Shown one piece after another: positions 16,195 through 23,359 of a DNA stretch of 40,583 bases; position 1 is the stretch's first letter; every line of letters begins with the position of its first letter. Under the pieces are notes generated by a model. It was not told where the DNA came from. It was given only the letters and a program-made list of their open reading frames with translations, and ran no database searches. This stretch comes from Streptomyces mangrovisoli (GTDB taxonomy: Bacteria > Actinomycetota > Actinomycetes > Streptomycetales > Streptomycetaceae), in the NCBI RefSeq assembly GCF_000974985.2, contig NZ_LAVA02000007.1, forward strand, positions 1-40,583. Reading direction: 5' to 3'. The position numbers and the translations under genes were made by a program.

Positions 16195-17895
16195 GTGCAA
16201 CTTTCAGGACTGTCGGTAAAGAACTACCGATCTATCAAACAGACCCCGCGCCTCACCTTCGGAGAGTTGGCGGTTTTGGTCGGCCCTAACAATGAGGGGA
16301 AGTCCAACATCCTCCGAGCGGCTGTTATGGGTATGCGAATATTGCGTCGCTTCGGCATGACGGGATCCGTTAGAGCTAACTCGTCCACAGCACGACTTTC
16401 TAGCAGGCAGTACTATGACTGGTTCGAAGACTACCCAAAAGACCTTCAGGAGAAGACCCCAAACGGAAGTACAATAATTGATTTTTGGTTTGAGTTGGAC
16501 GATGAGGAGAAGGCTCTTTTTAAGAGTCGAATCGGAGTTAGCCTTAAGACGGAGCTGCCGATCCGTCTCACAGTCAACAGGTATGTGGAGTTTACCGTCC
16601 GTAAGCAGGGTCCAGGAAAAGAAACGCTAAACCGGAAAGCTGGGCAAGTGGCGAGCTTTGTCGGTCGCCACCTGCGCATAGAGTATGTCGGCTCGGTTAG
16701 AACTGCCGCTGACGCCACAGAGGTAATCCGTGAAATGCTCCGTGACCGCATTACTGAAGCTCTCGATGCCGAGCAATACGAAAGCCTGGTTAGTCAACTT
16801 TCAGTAGCGGTTACTAATGCCATGAAGCCACTAGCGATCGAATTGCAAGAAACTCTGAAGGACTTCATCCCGGACATAGCTGACGTTCGAATTCAAGTAA
16901 CGGAAGGAGGTATTCTTGACGGGCTAATTGATGAGACCAAGGTGCTTATCGATGATGGCGCTGAAACCGATCTAAGGCACAAGGGCGATGGTGTGCAGAG
17001 CTTGGCAGCTTTGGCTATGGCCCGGAAGGTTGCCGACAGTGGGAGGCGTTCGCTGATCCTGGCCATTGAGGAGCCTGAAGCTCATCTGCATCCCAGTGCT
17101 GTGCACAGGGTGCGCCAGGTAGTGAACGAAATCGCATCCAAGCAGCAGGTGATCTACACAACCCATAGTCCGCTCTTGGTGGACAGGTTCAAGCTGTCCA
17201 ATAACGTCATTGTACGTGGGAGTAAGGCTACACCAGCGAAAACGTTGAATGAACTGCGAGACGTTCTAGGGGTAAGGACTTCAGACAATCTCGCGCAAGC
17301 CGCCCTTGTGCTGATTGTCGAGGGGCTCACGGATCGCTACTCACTCGAAGCTCTTATAGTAAGCAAAAGTCCAAAGCTCAGTACTTTTATCACTAACGGT
17401 GCACTTGCCTTGGATCACTTGAAGGGGGCCTCCAACCTGCTGCCCAAGTTGGACGGATTGCGCCAGCAACTTTGTCAGTATCATGTTCTCTTGGATCACG
17501 ATAGCGCTGGGTTGATGGCCGGAAGTAAAGCGCGCGATGCAGGTCTGCTGTCCACCAAAGAGGAGACCTACACAATAGTCCCTTCCATGAAGGAGTCAGA
17601 GTTCGAAGATACTCTGAATGTAGAGCTGTATAAGAGTGAAATTTCGAAAGTTTTTGGCGTTTCCTTGGATGTGCCGGAATTTAAGAGAGAAAAGATCAAA
17701 TGGGGTGACCGAATGGAGGCTGCTTTTCGGTCGCAGGGGAAGGTGTATGACACGAACGTGGGCATGCAGGTAAAAATGCTCGTGTCTAAACTCGTGACTT
17801 CGAATCCTGATTCCGCTTTGCATCCGAGGCGCGCGAGCAGTATTGATGCGCTATGCGTACAGCTTGAGAATCGTATTGACGAGATGGAGTTCTGA
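16195..17895 (+). CDS. OLD-family ATP-dependent nuclease (AAA + TOPRIM)
   Basis: 566 aa. The N-terminal ABC/SMC-type ATPase starts with L-S-V-K-N-Y-R-S-I-K. Walker A is G-P-N-N-E-G-K-S (about residues 30-37); Walker B is L-I-L-A-I-E-E-P-E-A-H-L-H-P (about 285-298). The C-terminal TOPRIM nuclease has the acidic motif V-L-I-V-E-G-L-T-D (about 371-379) and D-H-D-S-A-G (about 434-439). Length fits GajA/class-1 OLD proteins, but no GajB-type helicase, reverse transcriptase or other known partner is adjacent. The region is visibly richer in A/T and AT-ending codons than its neighbours, so it is a recent import. GTG 16195 has a weak GGGG upstream. Likely anti-phage or DNA-surveillance cargo (inference). 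Confidence 0.9.
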   Translation: MQLSGLSVKNYRSIKQTPRLTFGELAVLVGPNNEGKSNILRAAVMGMRILRRFGMTGSVRANSSTARLSSRQYYDWFEDYPKDLQEKTPNGSTIIDFWFELDDEEKALFKSRIGVSLKTELPIRLTVNRYVEFTVRKQGPGKETLNRKAGQVASFVGRHLRIEYVGSVRTAADATEVIREMLRDRITEALDAEQYESLVSQLSVAVTNAMKPLAIELQETLKDFIPDIADVRIQVTEGGILDGLIDETKVLIDDGAETDLRHKGDGVQSLAALAMARKVADSGRRSLILAIEEPEAHLHPSAVHRVRQVVNEIASKQQVIYTTHSPLLVDRFKLSNNVIVRGSKATPAKTLNELRDVLGVRTSDNLAQAALVLIVEGLTDRYSLEALIVSKSPKLSTFITNGALALDHLKGASNLLPKLDGLRQQLCQYHVLLDHDSAGLMAGSKARDAGLLSTKEETYTIVPSMKESEFEDTLNVELYKSEISKVFGVSLDVPEFKREKIKWGDRMEAAFRSQGKVYDTNVGMQVKMLVSKLVTSNPDSALHPRRASSIDALCVQLENRIDEMEF

Positions 17896-17954
17896 GGGGA
17901 TCCCTGCGGGTATGAGAAACGCGAGGTCGGCGGAGCGGCTTTGGGCTGGAGCTG

Positions 17955-18065
17955 CTTTGGGGCGAGTGATCATGGCCCCGTAAGCTTCCAGCGAGTCGGG
18001 CAGTCTGTGGACCTGCCCGTTAAAGCACGACGTTGGGGCCATGATCTTAGAGGCTCGCCCCAAAG
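17955..18065. repeat. Nested inverted repeats; shared hairpin split by a 75-bp palindromic insert
   Basis: Outer arms CTTTGGGGCGAG (17955-17966) and CTCGCCCCAAAG (18054-18065) are exact complements. Between them lie ATCATGGCCCC (17969-17979) and GGGGCCATGAT (18035-18045), also exact complements, and an inner CGGGCAG / CTGCCCG pair. E2 has the outer hairpin without the inner block (26867-26894): its 12-nt loop TGACCTTGGAGG corresponds to TGA plus TCTTAGAGG here, which leaves 17970-18044 as a 75-bp insertion. Confidence 0.75.
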
Positions 18066-18277
18066 TGGCTGCCTAAAGCCGCGGAGCCGACCGCCCCAGC
18101 CACAGAGGGTGCCTCCCACTTCATGCCCGCAGCCGCCGAGCGCGCCGCCGGGCGCGGCCAGCCGGGGCGCAGACAGGAGGCGGGCCGCGCCGCAGAGGCG
18201 GCGCGCGCCCGCGCCGTGCGCGGGCCTTGATGACGTAGAGAAAGTCTGAGCCAACTCGGGCCCGGCTGCCGTTTCGG

Positions 18278-19018
18278 CTACAGCCTGAAAGAGAGTTCCA
18301 GCTCGTCGCCCGGGAGGTGGAACTCTTCCAAAGCCAAGGGCTTGTCCGACGCGGTCAGCGTCACGCGGAGGATGTGGAGCAGCGGGACGCCGTCCGCCAG
18401 GCGTAGGGCCTGGGCCTGGTCCGGCAGTGGCATTCGGGTGCGGACGTACTCCGTGAAGTGGAGTTCGTGGCCCAGGTCGGCGAGCGCCGTGTAGAGCTCC
18501 GGCGCCGGCGGTGGGGCCTCCTCCTCGTACTTGGTGTCGAGCAGTACCGAGAACGGGATGTACGTGCGGTGCAGTTGGCGGAGGCGGCCGTTGTCCGCGG
18601 TTTGTAGGGCGTCGTACGTGTACATCGGCTCGCCCGGCGGGATGCGGAGCAGGTCCGCCAGCGCGAGTGGAGCGTCGGTGCGGGTGGCTACCGACGCCTC
18701 TGCGTCTGCCCAGCGGATGCCGTCCGCCTCGACGTAACGGCCCTCCGGCGTGCGGCGCACGCCGCGCGGGCGTGTGTGGCTGGGGCGGTTGTGCGGGGAG
18801 CGGGCGAAAGTGCCTCGGCCCATGATGGCCTCGACCAGACCTGACGCCCGAAGCTCGCTGAGCCCTTGGCGGACTGTGGGGCGCGTCACGCCGAACTGCT
18901 TCGCCAACGACTCCTCGGACGGGAGCGGTTGGCCGGCAGGGAAGGTGCCGTCCAAGATGCCTTCGCGCAGGTAGTCGGCGATCTGCCGGTACTTCGGCTG
19001 CGTGTTCTTCGGCGGCAT
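18278..19018 (-). CDS. GntR-family regulator (KorSA-like)
   Basis: 246 aa. The N-terminal winged HTH has Y-R-Q-I-A-D-Y-L-R-E-G-I, P-L-P-S-E-E-S-L-A-K-Q-F-G-V-T-R-P-T-V-R-Q-G, followed by a UTRA-type ligand domain (residues ~95-246). ATG 19018 (MPPKNTQPKYRQ) has GGAGGG 7 nt upstream, so it is preferred over a start 33 codons earlier. In pSAM2 the GntR protein KorSA represses the transfer/replication genes; position and divergent orientation to the mobility operon suggest the same role. The palindromes at 19117-19165 are the probable targets. The gene ends about 380 bp after the OLD nuclease. Confidence 0.87.
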   Translation of the reverse strand: MPPKNTQPKYRQIADYLREGILDGTFPAGQPLPSEESLAKQFGVTRPTVRQGLSELRASGLVEAIMGRGTFARSPHNRPSHTRPRGVRRTPEGRYVEADGIRWADAEASVATRTDAPLALADLLRIPPGEPMYTYDALQTADNGRLRQLHRTYIPFSVLLDTKYEEEAPPPAPELYTALADLGHELHFTEYVRTRMPLPDQAQALRLADGVPLLHILRVTLTASDKPLALEEFHLPGDELELSFRL

Positions 19019-19070
19019 GCGGGCCCTCCGTGGCCGTGGCCTCTTCGGCTGTCCGGGAACGAAGACAGCT

Positions 19071-19088
19071 TGTCCGCGTTCGCGGACA
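19071..19088. promoter_or_regulatory. 18-bp perfect palindrome upstream of gntR
   Basis: TGTCCGCGTTCGCGGACA, arms of 8 with a TT centre, about 53 bp upstream of the gntR start. It differs in sequence from the two copies at 19117-19165, so it may bind a different protein. Confidence 0.55.
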
Positions 19089-19116
19089 GCATCGCTCATC
19101 GGCAAGGCGGTTGACA

Positions 19117-19165
19117 ACCCGTACTACGGGTGGTCAGTCTTGTATCCGCAACCCGTACTACGGGT
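19117..19165. promoter_or_regulatory. Two identical operators in gntR / mobility operon promoter region
   Basis: ACCCGTACTACGGGT occurs at 19117-19131 and 19151-19165; the second extends to CAACCCGTACTACGGGTTG. A TTGACA -35-like box (19111-19116) abuts the first copy. Centre spacing is 34 bp. The site lies between divergent gntR and the mobility operon. It is most likely the autoregulatory and operon operator of the GntR protein. Confidence 0.72.
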
Positions 19166-19222
19166 TGTATAGCAGCCCGGAGGATTCGCCTTCGGGTGAC
19201 CTGAGATGAGGAGAACCGATCA

Positions 19223-19573
19223 GTGACAAGCCTTCCGATCGACACCGCGAAGTTCACGGGGATCATCTGCGCCGTTCCCCCGGCTCCGCGGGTCGCCAAC
19301 CGAGAGACCGGTCAGCTCCGCGTGGACCGCGAGACCGGCAAGACCATGTACCAGGTCGGCCTCTGCCTGATGGCGGGCGCGTCGGCCGACGTCGTGAACG
19401 TGAGCGTGGCCGGTGAGCCGGGCGGTGTGCAGCTCGGCATGCCCGTGGCCGTACGGGACCTGGTTGCGACGCCCTGGGAGAACGAGGGGCGGCACGGGAT
19501 CGCGTTCCGTGCGGCGGAGATCCGGCCCCTAAGCGCCCCCGCCACCTCGGCCGGTAAGGGGGCCGGGCAGTGA
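19223..19573 (+). CDS. SCO3933-type regulatory protein of AICEs
   Basis: 116 aa, starting M-T-S-L-P-I-D-T-A-K-F-T-G, with A-P-R-V-A-N-R-E-T-G-Q-L-R-V-D-R-E-T-G-K-T-M-Y-Q-V, a pattern conserved at the head of streptomycete transfer/replication operons. It looks like a small all-beta protein. GTG 19223 has GATGAGGAGA upstream. It overlaps the next gene by 4 nt (GTGA). Biochemical role is not established to my knowledge; the name reflects family membership only. Confidence 0.78.
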   Translation: MTSLPIDTAKFTGIICAVPPAPRVANRETGQLRVDRETGKTMYQVGLCLMAGASADVVNVSVAGEPGGVQLGMPVAVRDLVATPWENEGRHGIAFRAAEIRPLSAPATSAGKGAGQ

Positions 19574-20892
19574 GAGAACTGGCCTCCGCCCCTACGGCCG
19601 GTACGCACTGGCCGAGTTGGGTCCTGGTGGTGGCCGCAGTGCTGGCGTCGGGTCTGCTTCTCGCAGGCCCGGCCCTGCGCCGCCGCTATCCCGTCGCCTG
19701 GTGGCTGTTATGCGGGTTCCCGGTCGTGGCCTTCCGGGTCGTGCACACCTGGCGGCCCCTGATGGCCGGGTGCGGGCTCGCCGTCAGTCGTCGGCCGGCC
19801 CTGACCGTGGTGTCCGGGCTCGTCGGCAAGGGTGCGCCTCCGCCGCAGCCGCGGGTTCCGCGACGGGGGCTCATACGCCCGACCGCCGGCGGCTTCGTAC
19901 TCCTGGTGCGATTACTGCCGGGCCAGGTGCCCGAGCATTTCGTCAAGGCGGCTCCCGCCATGGCGGAGAACTGGCAGGTGCACGCGGTCCGCGTGACCTC
20001 CTGGAAGCCGGGGATCGTACGGATCGTCGCCTCGGCGGCCGACCCGCTGACCGATCCGCGGATCCCGAAGCAACGCGGGCCCGGTCATCTGCTCCGCGTG
20101 ACCGTGGGCGCCCTGGAGACCGGAGCCGCCTGGGTCGTCGACCTACGGCGCATCCCGCACTGGCTGATCGTCGGGGCCACCCGCTCCGGCAAGTCGACCC
20201 TGATCAACGCCCTCGTGGCCGGCCTCGCTCCGCAGGCAGTCGCCCTCGTCGGGATCGACTGCAAGGGCGGCATGGAACTCTCCCTCTACGAACCGCGGTT
20301 GTCCGCCCTCGCCACCAATCGGGAGCAGGCCGTCCGGCTGCTGGCCGCTCTCGTCGACCTGACGCTCGACCGCATGACCCTCTGCCGGGTGGCCCGGGTC
20401 CGCAACATCTGGGGCCTGGCGGACAAGGAACGGCCGGTCCCCGTCGTCGTGATCGTCGACGAGATCGCGGAACTCTTCCTCGTCGCGAGCCGGAGCGAGA
20501 AGGACGAAGCGCACGCGGCCGGTACGGCGCTCATCCGGCTCGCTCAACTCGGTGCCGCGCTCGGGGTGTTCCTCGTCGTGGCCGGCCAGCGCGTCGGGTC
20601 AGACCTCGGGCCCGGTGTGACCGCCCTGCGGGCGCAGTTGGGCGGGCGCGTGTGCCACCGGGTCGCCGATCCCGGCACGGCCGAGATGGCGCTCGGTGAT
20701 CTCAACCCCGACGCACTGAAAGCGGCGCAGGCCATCGCTCCGGAGCAGGCCGGTACCGCCGTCCTCGCCTCCGGCGACGGCTGGGAACGCGCCCGATCCC
20801 ACCTGATCACGGAAGCGGAGGCGGAAGCCGTCGCCGCCGAGTACGCGCACCTGACTCCCGTCCTGTCCGAGCTGCACGTCGAAGCGCTGTGA
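19570..20892 (+). CDS. FtsK/SpoIIIE-type transfer ATPase (TraSA-like)
   Basis: 440 aa. An N-terminal TM segment lies at about 15-55 (WVLVVAAVLASGLLLAGPAL, then VAWWLLCGFPVVAF). The RecA-like domain has Walker A G-A-T-R-S-G-K-S-T (about 201-209), Walker B V-V-V-I-V-D-E-I-A-E-L (about 292-302), and Q-R-V-G-S-D. Proteins of this type pump double-stranded plasmid DNA between mycelial cells and do not nick a strand. Two TTA codons (19708-19710 and 19912-19914) suggest bldA dependence. It heads the operon of small proteins and rep that follows. Confidence 0.9.
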   Translation: MRELASAPTAGTHWPSWVLVVAAVLASGLLLAGPALRRRYPVAWWLLCGFPVVAFRVVHTWRPLMAGCGLAVSRRPALTVVSGLVGKGAPPPQPRVPRRGLIRPTAGGFVLLVRLLPGQVPEHFVKAAPAMAENWQVHAVRVTSWKPGIVRIVASAADPLTDPRIPKQRGPGHLLRVTVGALETGAAWVVDLRRIPHWLIVGATRSGKSTLINALVAGLAPQAVALVGIDCKGGMELSLYEPRLSALATNREQAVRLLAALVDLTLDRMTLCRVARVRNIWGLADKERPVPVVVIVDEIAELFLVASRSEKDEAHAAGTALIRLAQLGAALGVFLVVAGQRVGSDLGPGVTALRAQLGGRVCHRVADPGTAEMALGDLNPDALKAAQAIAPEQAGTAVLASGDGWERARSHLITEAEAEAVAAEYAHLTPVLSELHVEAL

Positions 20893-20904
20893 GAGGGGCC
20901 TGTC

Positions 20905-21099
20905 GTGCTGGTGTCCATGTCGGCCGTGCTGCTGCTCGGCCTGGTGATCTGGTTCCTCCTGCGCATCCGCTACCTGCGCTGGGCCGACACGCTGCTCTGC
21001 GGAGCCTTTGGCTTCCTGCTCGCCCGGACCGTGGCCGCGCCTGTGGTTCAGGGCCTCCTCGACGGCGTGAACGGCTTCCTCGGCCAGTTCCGCTTCTGA
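20905..21099 (+). CDS. Small membrane protein, Spd-like
   Basis: 64 aa, GTG start at 20905, with one clear TM (MSAVLLLGLVIWFLLRI) and a second weaker hydrophobic helix (LLCGAFGFLLARTVAAPVV). Small hydrophobic proteins immediately after the transfer ATPase are typical of streptomycete conjugative elements and have been tied to spread between hyphal compartments; assignment rests on position. Confidence 0.68.
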   Translation: MLVSMSAVLLLGLVIWFLLRIRYLRWADTLLCGAFGFLLARTVAAPVVQGLLDGVNGFLGQFRF

Positions 21100-21134
21100 C
21101 CCGCCCAACCACTCACCCGTTAAGGGGACTTGCT

Positions 21135-21425
21135 GTGTCCGATTACGTCATCCGCTCCGGTGACCGCGCCGCGTTTCTCGCCGGTCTGCGGGAGCTGGTC
21201 GAATTTCTGACCGCCAATCCGGCTGTCGTCGTACCGCGTTACGCGTCCTTCGCCGTCCTGGTCGACGCCTCCGACTCCGCCGCTCGCCGCGACGGCGTGG
21301 AGTTCGTCGCCGCTCCGCTCGGGGTGCCGGCGGCGGACAACGGATCGGGCTACTTCGACGCCTGGCTCGACTTCGGGCCGATCTCGTACGGCGCCGTAGG
21401 GGTGCCTCCGAAGGAACGGCAGTGA
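21135..21425 (+). CDS. Small AICE-operon protein of unknown function
   Basis: 96 aa, soluble: M-S-D-Y-V-I-R-S-G-D-R-A-A-F-L-A-G-L-R-E-L, then V-V-P-R-Y-A-S-F-A-V-L-V-D, ending Y-G-A-V-G-V-P-P-K-E-R-Q. No motif known to me. GTG 21135 has TTAAGGGGA upstream. Operon position between the Spd-like gene and rep. Confidence 0.62.
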   Translation: MSDYVIRSGDRAAFLAGLRELVEFLTANPAVVVPRYASFAVLVDASDSAARRDGVEFVAAPLGVPAADNGSGYFDAWLDFGPISYGAVGVPPKERQ

Positions 21426-21529
21426 TCGCCCGTACGACGGGCTCCCGACGGGGCGCGAAGTCGCCAAACCCGACCCCGTCAGGAACCCACTCCATCCGCC
21501 ACGTGAGCAGTGAAAGGAGTACCCACACT

Positions 21530-21790
21530 TTGTCCAACGCGCATCAGTCGCGCAAATCCCCGCCGCTTGAGTGTGATCTCAGGCAGCGTGACGCGCAGGT
21601 CACCACCTGCGCCGGACGGGAACAGATCGTCCTCGTCCAACTCGACGGCACCGAGCAGTGGTTGTGCCCCGCGCACGCCGCCGCCGTGTGGCTCACTGAC
21701 CCGACCCTTCGCTTCAGCGCCAAGACCCGTCCTGAAGGGATCTCGGCCGTGATGGCGCAGGCGTTCGGGGACGGGGGTGGTCGCCGATGA
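21530..21790 (+). CDS. Small protein with a Cys-rich, possibly zinc-binding pattern
   Basis: 86 aa from TTG 21530, which has AAAGGAGT upstream. C-D-L-R-Q-R-D-A-Q-V-T-T-C, then W-L-C-P-A-H-A-A-A-V, gives a C..C..C..H set that could bind one zinc; this pattern recurs in small proteins ahead of rep in AICEs. A GTG 36 codons earlier (21422), overlapping the previous stop, is an alternative, but its extra N-terminus is low complexity. The stop overlaps the rep start. Confidence 0.58.
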   Translation: MSNAHQSRKSPPLECDLRQRDAQVTTCAGREQIVLVQLDGTEQWLCPAHAAAVWLTDPTLRFSAKTRPEGISAVMAQAFGDGGGRR

Positions 21791-23157
21791 CCACCGCCCT
21801 TCCTCAGAGCGTCGCCGCTCTCATCGCCCGGTCATTGGAGCCGGAGTTCGCGGCCTGGCGGCGGAACATCGTCCGCCTCGGCGGCTGCACCAACCCGATC
21901 CACCTGGTGGGAGCGGCAACCGTCTACGACACGGCGAGCGGGGCCGCCCTGCTCTCCTACGGCTCGGATGCCTACGGCGGTCGGCTGCTCGCGGCGTGCG
22001 GCAATCGGCGGGCTGCCGTCTGCCCGGCCTGCTCGGCGCTGTATCGGGCGGACACGTACCAACTCGTCCGGGCCGGTCTCGTCGGAGGCAAGAGTGTTCC
22101 GGAGGCGGTGAGCGGTCACCCTCGGGTGTTCGCCACGCTCACCGCTCCCGGGTTCGGGCCCGTGCACACCCGTCGTGAGCGGGACGGGCAGCCCGCGGCT
22201 TGTCGGCCTCGGCGGGCTGGGGAGCTGTGCCCACACGGGACGCCGGCCGGATGCCGTGAACGGCACTCGGCGGACGACCTCCGGCTCGGCGAGCCGCTCT
22301 GCCCGCGCTGCTACGACTACGCGGGCGCCGTCCTCTGGCACGCCTTCGCCGGTCGGCTCTGGCACCGGTTCGGGCTGGAGTTACGGCGGGAGGTCGCCCG
22401 TCGAGTCGGGTTGTCCCGGACTGACTTCGCCGAGGTCGCCCGACTGTCGTACGCCAAAGTCGCCGAGTATCAGCGGCGCGGCCTCGTCCACTTCCATGCT
22501 GTGATCCGACTCGACGGGCCGGACGGACCCGACTCGGGGCCGCCCGACTGGGCGACGGTCGGGCTGCTGGTCGACTCCGTGCCGGGCGTGGTCGGGCGCG
22601 TGCAGCTGATCGGTCCTGGAGCGGGGGTCATCGGGCCGCGGGCGCTGCGCTTCGGGGCCCAGGTCGACGTGCGGCCGGTCGTCTCGTACCTGGGCGAGTC
22701 GGGGGAGCGGCCTGCTTCTCCTGGCGCCGTGGCGGGCTACATCGCCAAGTACGCCACCAAGGGAGCGGAGTCCGCCGGCGCCGTGGACGGCCGTATCCAC
22801 AGCGCTCGGGACCTGGTCCTCCTGCCGGTACGGGCGCACGTGCTCCGCATGATCGCCACGAGTTGGTGGCTGGGTGGATTGCCGGAGTTCGAAGCGCTCG
22901 GGCTGCGCCGCTGGGCGCACATGCTCGGCTACGGCGGCCACTTCTCCACCAAGTCCCGGCGCTACTCGACCACGCTGACCGCGCTGCGGCAGGCGCGCAC
23001 CGACCACCGGGCGGAGCAGCAACAGGCTTCCCTCGGCCTGGTCGGCGTGCCGGCGGTCACGGTCGGCCGGTGGCGCTACGCCGGGCGCGGCTACTCGCCG
23101 GATGCCGCGCTCCTGGCGGCCTCGGTGCGGGAAGGCGGTGCTTCCCATGGCGCGTGA
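21787..23157 (+). CDS. repSA: Replication initiator, RepSA family
   Basis: 456 aa. The N-terminal zinc-like Cys pairs are C-P-A-C and, later, C-P-R-C. The rolling-circle initiator motifs are F-A-T-L-T-A-P-G-F-G-P-V-H, the H-x-H metal motif H-F-H-A-V-I-R-L-D-G-P (about 235-245), and a Y-I-A-K-Y-A-T-K-G motif (about 318-326) that supplies the candidate nicking Tyr. RepSA drives rolling-circle replication of excised pSAM2-type elements. A TTA codon lies at 22381-22383. It overlaps the upstream stop by 4 nt and xis by 11 nt. Confidence 0.9.
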   Translation: MTTALPQSVAALIARSLEPEFAAWRRNIVRLGGCTNPIHLVGAATVYDTASGAALLSYGSDAYGGRLLAACGNRRAAVCPACSALYRADTYQLVRAGLVGGKSVPEAVSGHPRVFATLTAPGFGPVHTRRERDGQPAACRPRRAGELCPHGTPAGCRERHSADDLRLGEPLCPRCYDYAGAVLWHAFAGRLWHRFGLELRREVARRVGLSRTDFAEVARLSYAKVAEYQRRGLVHFHAVIRLDGPDGPDSGPPDWATVGLLVDSVPGVVGRVQLIGPGAGVIGPRALRFGAQVDVRPVVSYLGESGERPASPGAVAGYIAKYATKGAESAGAVDGRIHSARDLVLLPVRAHVLRMIATSWWLGGLPEFEALGLRRWAHMLGYGGHFSTKSRRYSTTLTALRQARTDHRAEQQQASLGLVGVPAVTVGRWRYAGRGYSPDAALLAASVREGGASHGA

Positions 23158-23359
23158 GACCCGCGGTAAGGCTGCCGAGCTGCTCACCGTTCGGGAGGTC
23201 CTCGACGAGCTGGGTGGTATCTCCCGGCGCACCTTCTACCGCTGGCGGGAGCTGCGCCTCGCGCCCGCCTGCATACGGCTGCCGAACGGAGAGCTCCGGG
23301 TTCGGCGTGACGTGTTCGATCACTGGCTCGACGAACGGGCGGAGGGGGCTGCGCGGTGA
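23147..23359 (+). CDS. xis: Excisionase / MerR-like DNA-binding protein
   Basis: 70 aa from ATG 23147. The helix-turn-helix L-T-V-R-E-V-L-D-E-L-G-G-I-S-R-R-T-F-Y-R-W-R-E-L, with wing L-P-N-G-E-L-R-V-R-R, is the standard AICE Xis. It is needed with the integrase for excision. The stop overlaps the integrase start (GTGA). It closely resembles the E2 Xis (39498): both have T-F-Y-R-W-R and P-N-G. Confidence 0.88.
   Translation: MARETRGKAAELLTVREVLDELGGISRRTFYRWRELRLAPACIRLPNGELRVRRDVFDHWLDERAEGAAR

Noticed and set aside
16195..18277. Complete Gabija system
   Set aside because: The nuclease resembles GajA, but no UvrD-like GajB gene lies on either side.
17896..18277. CRISPR array
   Set aside because: The repeats here are inverted and nested, with no regular direct repeat and spacer pattern; none was seen elsewhere in the window.
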